DNA of 64,000 nt, taken from contig CAXKVV010000081.1 of assembly GCA_964058805.1 (NCBI GenBank), forward strand, positions 434,001 through 498,000, given 5' to 3'. Positions 59,706 to 64,000 of the stretch are shown in pieces. The translations under genes were made by a program, and so were the position numbers. Origin of the DNA: Schoenoplectus triqueter. Lineage: Eukaryota; Streptophyta; Magnoliopsida; Poales; Cyperaceae. Position 1 is the stretch's first letter; every line of letters starts with the position of its first letter. The notes below the pieces were generated by a model. It was not told the origin of the DNA and ran no database searches. It worked only from the letters and a program-made list of their open reading frames with translations.

Positions 59706-62304
59706 CAAACAAGGTAGAATCCAGACTCGGATATGGACGCCCACACTAAACACTGAAAGACATGGTATCCTAATCGCTCAAATTTGGATTAAAAATCTTA
59801 ATCATATTAAGAATATTAAAAAGTATAATATTGATCAAAAGAAAAACACTCTGGCACGGCCGAGCCCGCCAAATGACGGGGTCGGTGGATAACCGACAAG
59901 CAAAGGTGCGCAGTGTATATACAGACCAAAGGAATATAACCCGTTGGTCTGGTTATACAAGGCAACCTCAGACTGAGATCACCCGGCCTGCCTCTCAACA
60001 CTTTCCCATGCATTTTGCATGATTAATTACCTAACTAAATTTATAATTAATGATATTAATAATATTAATCTACTAATTATAATCTATAACTTTATTTATT
60101 TAACTCTAACAAAATCCTATCTCGGGACTATTTTTCGAGTCCTACTCCTATCCTGTCTACATGCATCATGATATGGTATGGCATGCAAATGCTGGTATGT
60201 CTCGAATATGCTGCTCAAGTACTGAATGCATATGGCAGTTCAATTCGGGTCTCTAAATAATGTTTGGTCAGAAAATACCGCAATTCAGATTTATTTTAAT
60301 AACATTTATTTTCGGTTTGGGTTTCCTAATTCTGAAGAAAGAAGATTAAATCCCAGGAAACCGTACCTGAGAGTAATTCGATCAGGTCGGTAGCGTCAAG
60401 TTGATTAGTCTTCGGTGACGCTCACGATCTCGTCAGCCGTCTCATCCTGAGTGTACTCGTTGGTCGGCTCGTCAAGATAAGATTTGAGAACCTATGAAGT
60501 CAAATAAATTAATTTGCGAGTATCCTATTAACGTTGGGTCTGGTTAGGTCAGGGTATACCGGACTCGAAGGCGAGAGTATTATTATTTATAGTTTGAAAA
60601 ATTTAGATTTATATCCATTTTGATTAGTGTGATTAACTTTATTTTTATTTAGATTTATTAAATTAAACTTAATGTTATCACTTAATTATTTTGATTAAAA
60701 TTAGAAAATTGAATTATCTAGAAATAGAAAAATTAATTAATATATGTTTATAGTATTTATTATTATCATTATTGTTTCTATTTGTATTATTAATAATAAA
60801 GAAATTGATTAATATATATATTTTATAATATAAATTTTTATCATATTCTAATTATTATTTTGTAAATCTTAATTATTTAAATTATATTCTTCAATTATAT
60901 TTTATTTTACATACTAATATTATTTTTATAATTTATAGGTTTGTTATATGAAAATAAAATAGGTGTGACAGAAATTAACGAAACTCGATTAACTTAATTT
61001 AATCAAATTAAATATTATTATTTTATTAAGTGTTGGTGTTTCGAGATTATATTTGTCTCGATTAATGTAACTAATTTAATTTATTTAAATTAATTAAGTT
61101 AGCGTAGTGTTATCCCTTAATTAATTTAATTATCATTAGAATAATTAATTATTTAAAAATAGAGAAATTGATTAATATATATATTTATATATTTAGTAAC
61201 ATTATTTCATTATTAAATAGAGAAATTAATTAATATATATTTATATATATTAATTAATGTTATTCAATTATTAAAATAGAGACATTGATTTATATATATG
61301 TTATATTATAAATTATTATTATACTCTATTTATTATTTTATAGTCCCTAATTATTTATATCATGTTCTTTAATTATATCTCATTTTATATTTTAATATTA
61401 TTTTTTTAATTAGAAAATATATTATATACAACTAGAATTAAAAATAAAAATTCAAATTAAAAGAAAAGAAATTCAATTAAACTTAAATTTAATTAATATT
61501 TTTATTTAATTAAATGTGTCGGTGTTTTAATGTGTTTGGGATCATAGGCTGCCTCCGAAACCACCGTATCTGTTCAGATTTTCATTATTGAGGCAGATCA
61601 TGTAATCATCTCCCGATTTCAGCTTTAAGTATTAATTAATTATTAGTTGCGCACGTTTTAAATTTTACGGCACTTGCTAATTAATTAATTACACTATTAT
61701 CCAATTTAACCTTTCGGCCCATAAGACAAAAATCGATTAGAAATTCATCCCGCATTTTATTCACTTTGGCCCATTCAATAAAACTTATCAGCACTGAACC
61801 GTCATAAGGTCAATCGAACCATTTATGCGCATATAACCCTCTAATCGAGAGTTATTACCACATTACTTATTTAGACCCTTATAATTATTTGATTTTGCAC
61901 TTTAGTCCCTCACAAGGGGGCATCATACCAGAATCGCAACAGTAATGGTTGTTGATACAACAATTAAGCACAGACAACACTTAGTCAGGACCAAGCCATG
62001 ACAACAGGGCCAAGTCAAACCCAGCAAAGCACAAAAGGGGCAGCATCAGTTCTTATTTACCAGAAAAACCATTCAAAAACTGAACCAACAGTTCAGGCAA
62101 CAACACAGAAGTAACCCAATCAACAGCTAGAGCCAGTATCAGACAACAGAGGGGGTTATACTAGAAAAAAAAACAACAAGGGAACCAGTCATCAGAGATA
62201 GCAACGATTCATGCCTTAAATGACACCAATATCCCAGAATCCCACAGCCACAACACAATACAGGTTACCAGCAGCTTAGAAAAGCAACCCCTACCCTGTT
62301 GTGC

Positions 62305-62432
62305 TGGTACACAGTACCAGAACACCTTCCAAAGGATGAGTAAAAGCCACAAAATAACAATTCATTTACCCCAGAAGGAAAATCAGCCAAGACGCAAGGT
62401 GAGACCTCGCCTCACCGGTACCGATCGGTACC
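62305..62432. repeat. GGTACC dyad cluster in the giant LTR
   Basis: A perfect 16-bp palindrome GGTACCGATCGGTACC (62417-62432) and a nearby CTGGTAC-aca-GTACCAG dyad (62305-62321). Counterparts are GTACCAGTACTGGTAC at 56054-56069 in copy B and GGTACCTCTCGATACC at about 8769 in copy A. Confidence 0.8.
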
Positions 62433-63268
62433 AGTGTACCAAGGTACTACACACAAAAGAATTTCCAAACAAACAGAAATTACAGCCTACTGACAAGGAC
62501 AGAGATCAAAGCAAAAACCTCATCAATGCATTCAACAGCAGATCTCAACAATACCAATTTACTGGTTCAGGGGTAAAATCAGACAGAACAAGGCACACAA
62601 TTAGCCACAAGAAGGCAAGCACAGGCTCAGCCTGGCACAAAGGAGGCCCACACAGCCAGTAAGAGAGGAAAGGGATTACCCATTTGCACAAGAGACAGTC
62701 AGAGGAGGCAGCACGAGTTAGCACAAAGGGCACCAGGGGGCTCGGCCGAGCTCAGTACAGGAAGGAAAAGTGATCGGGGAGAGGAGAGAGGACCGAGCGG
62801 GTAAGGTACGAGGGGAGCGGAGAGGGCAGCGGATCAGAAAGGGGAACGATGGAGGCGACATAGTGGAGGGTTGCTCGGTTCAACACTTGTTAGTGTGATG
62901 GCGAGCTTGGAGAAGAGGGGGGGCTCCCAGAGGTGACGAAGGCGGCACAACCAGAGCGAATTAGCGAGTGGAAGGGAGAAAATAGAAAGAGAGAGGTGTG
63001 AGTTGAGGCGACAGAGAGAAAAGACGGGTCGTCGCCCTATTAATGGCGACCCGATCGGGGAGAGAGAGAGAGATCGGTGAGAGGGTGAGTGAGTGGGGGG
63101 AATTAATGAGATGGAGATGAGATCAAAATTGAGATCCTCTGTGGCCAGGTGGTGTGGCGTTCCGTGTCAAGGGAGTGTTTAAAGGATTAAATATTATTAT
63201 TTTGATCATGCTCCATTAGATTTAATTAGAGTCGTTAAAATAAAATTTATTTCTTTTGATCACGTTGG

Positions 63269-63270
63269 GG

Positions 63271-63307
<37 letters not shown>
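63269..63307. repeat. (TA)n microsatellite in the giant LTR
   Basis: About 36 bp of alternating TA. A shorter TA run lies at 63613-63629. Confidence 0.9.
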
Positions 63308-63309
<2 letters not shown>

Positions 63310-63742
63310 TCTCGTTTGATCTTAAATTAGTCAAATGGATTTTATTTAGTTTATTTATATATATCATATTCCATTACTATTTATTTAGGAATATCACTAA
63401 TCCATTTACGTTAAATCATTTTAATTATTATCATACTTATTATCATTGCTAAATTTTCTTTATTAACTTAATTTTGATAATAACTCATTTATTTATTTAT
63501 TAAAAGATTTAATTAATTTCTTTAAGAGTGTGGTTGTCTATATTTAGCGCTTTTCCTTCGTTTCATTTATTGTTTATTTTAAATTAAATGTTGAATTTAT
63601 TGGTATTATTATTATATATATATATATATTTATATACACTCTTTTATATTGGGGTTTTATGATATTTACTAATGAGTGTTAAACCCTTTTATTTATTATT
63701 TTGATTATCATTATTTCTTAATTGAATTTTCACGGTTTGACA

Positions 63743-63747
63743 TTAAC
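63743..63747. repeat. Target-site duplication of giant solo LTR, right (TTAAC)
   Basis: TTAAC immediately after GGTTTGACA. Pairs with 58420-58424. Confidence 0.88.
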
Positions 63748-64000
63748 CGTCGTGGATGTACCACAAAAACCTTTGCAATCATGTCTTTGATATTTTTCCT
63801 CCTAAGCATATATACATCATATGTTCAAATATTCTAAATCAGTCAATCACACAAACTGCCGGAGCATTTTTTCCAGGATTTGAGAATGCAAGTTGGCTAA
63901 CTTGGGTCCGGGACTTTCAGTTATTAAGTATTAATCTTAAAACGTAATGATTAATTAGTCAAATTCTCTAAAAAAGTATTCGAACCTCCTTATTGAAAAA
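63748..64000. other. Right-edge flank
   Basis: Plus-strand frame 63756-63947 is unrecognised. Nothing else supportable. Confidence 0.3.

Larger units (their letters stand above)
58425..63742 (-). mobile_element. Giant solo LTR, copy C (5318 bp)
   Basis: Begins TGTCACACCCC and ends GGTTTGACA, so the ends are TG...CA with a short inverted repeat TGTCA(C/A)ACC. Flanked by a perfect 5-bp duplication TTAAC on both sides. No direct repeat pair lies inside it and no retroviral protein domain was seen, so it is a solo LTR, not a full element. LTRs over 5 kb are known from Ogre/Tat-type Gypsy elements, but membership is inferred from size and ends only. Copy B lacks only the first roughly 90 bp. Orientation (minus) follows the TATA-like box of copy B. 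An internal GGTGTGACA occurs at 60962-60970. Confidence 0.85.

Noticed and set aside
62336..62662. 108-residue plus-strand frame
   Set aside because: Lies inside the giant LTR, antisense to its likely transcript, with no family resemblance.
58425..63742. A full retrotransposon with two LTRs
   Set aside because: No long direct repeat between the two ends, no PBS or PPT pair and no polyprotein; solo LTR fits better.
52430..63742. Copies B and C as the two LTRs of one element
   Set aside because: Copy C has its own perfect TTAAC duplication, and the 1-kb spacer shows no retroviral domain.

Overview
This is a plant nuclear window, most likely from an angiosperm and probably a eudicot. It is AT-rich, its genes carry spliceosomal introns with GT-AG borders, the gene families are plant families (tail-anchored UBC33/34-type E2, ATL RING-H2 protein, lysine-ketoglutarate reductase/saccharopine dehydrogenase, pectin methylesterase), and transposable elements of nearly every plant order are present. 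I cannot name the species.

Only three genes look intact: a nine-exon ER-type ubiquitin-conjugating enzyme (24399-27500, +), a six-exon HAD-fold phosphatase/nucleotidase-like protein with a putative organelle transit peptide (35978-38239, -), and a single-exon ATL-type RING-H2 E3 ligase (48244-49131, -). Four gene relics stand beside them: a pectinesterase-inhibitor-like 5' fragment (1352-1591, -), a pectinesterase catalytic-domain pseudogene (about 14640-15983, -), a saccharopine dehydrogenase pseudogene lacking its N-terminal part (30091-32701, +), and a decayed tandem copy of the ATL gene (40815-41459, -).

The rest is mostly mobile DNA. From 3088 to 13589 lies a CACTA transposon with matching ends and a TCC target duplication. 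It appears to contain a second CACTA-like element (3320-11576). Together they carry pieces of at least three host gene families (DUF676 esterase, HflX GTPase, OB-fold protein) plus two unassigned exons. Further along are MITE-like elements (16036-16856, about 21240-21608), hAT-like relics (22668-23562, 49985-50428), a truncated Copia 5' end (27877-28220), a Copia solo LTR with GAAAC duplication (28822-29287), a 2-kb foldback element with a 413-bp Mutator-type MITE nested in one arm (33013-35083), a short Helitron (38801-39202) and a dead Copia element with a shortened 3' LTR (43133-47646).

The last 12 kb is dominated by one very long LTR family with no coding capacity. A 5318-bp solo LTR (58425-63742) is flanked by a perfect TTAAC duplication, a second near-complete copy lies at about 52430-57438, and a shortened third copy lies inside the CACTA nest (about 7425-8850). 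A tandem array with a period of about 140 bp lies upstream at 50570-51135. I see no operon-like cooperation between genes, no CRISPR, no rRNA and no tRNA. The most notable structures are the gene-fragment-carrying nested CACTA, the giant solo LTR family and the foldback/MITE nest.
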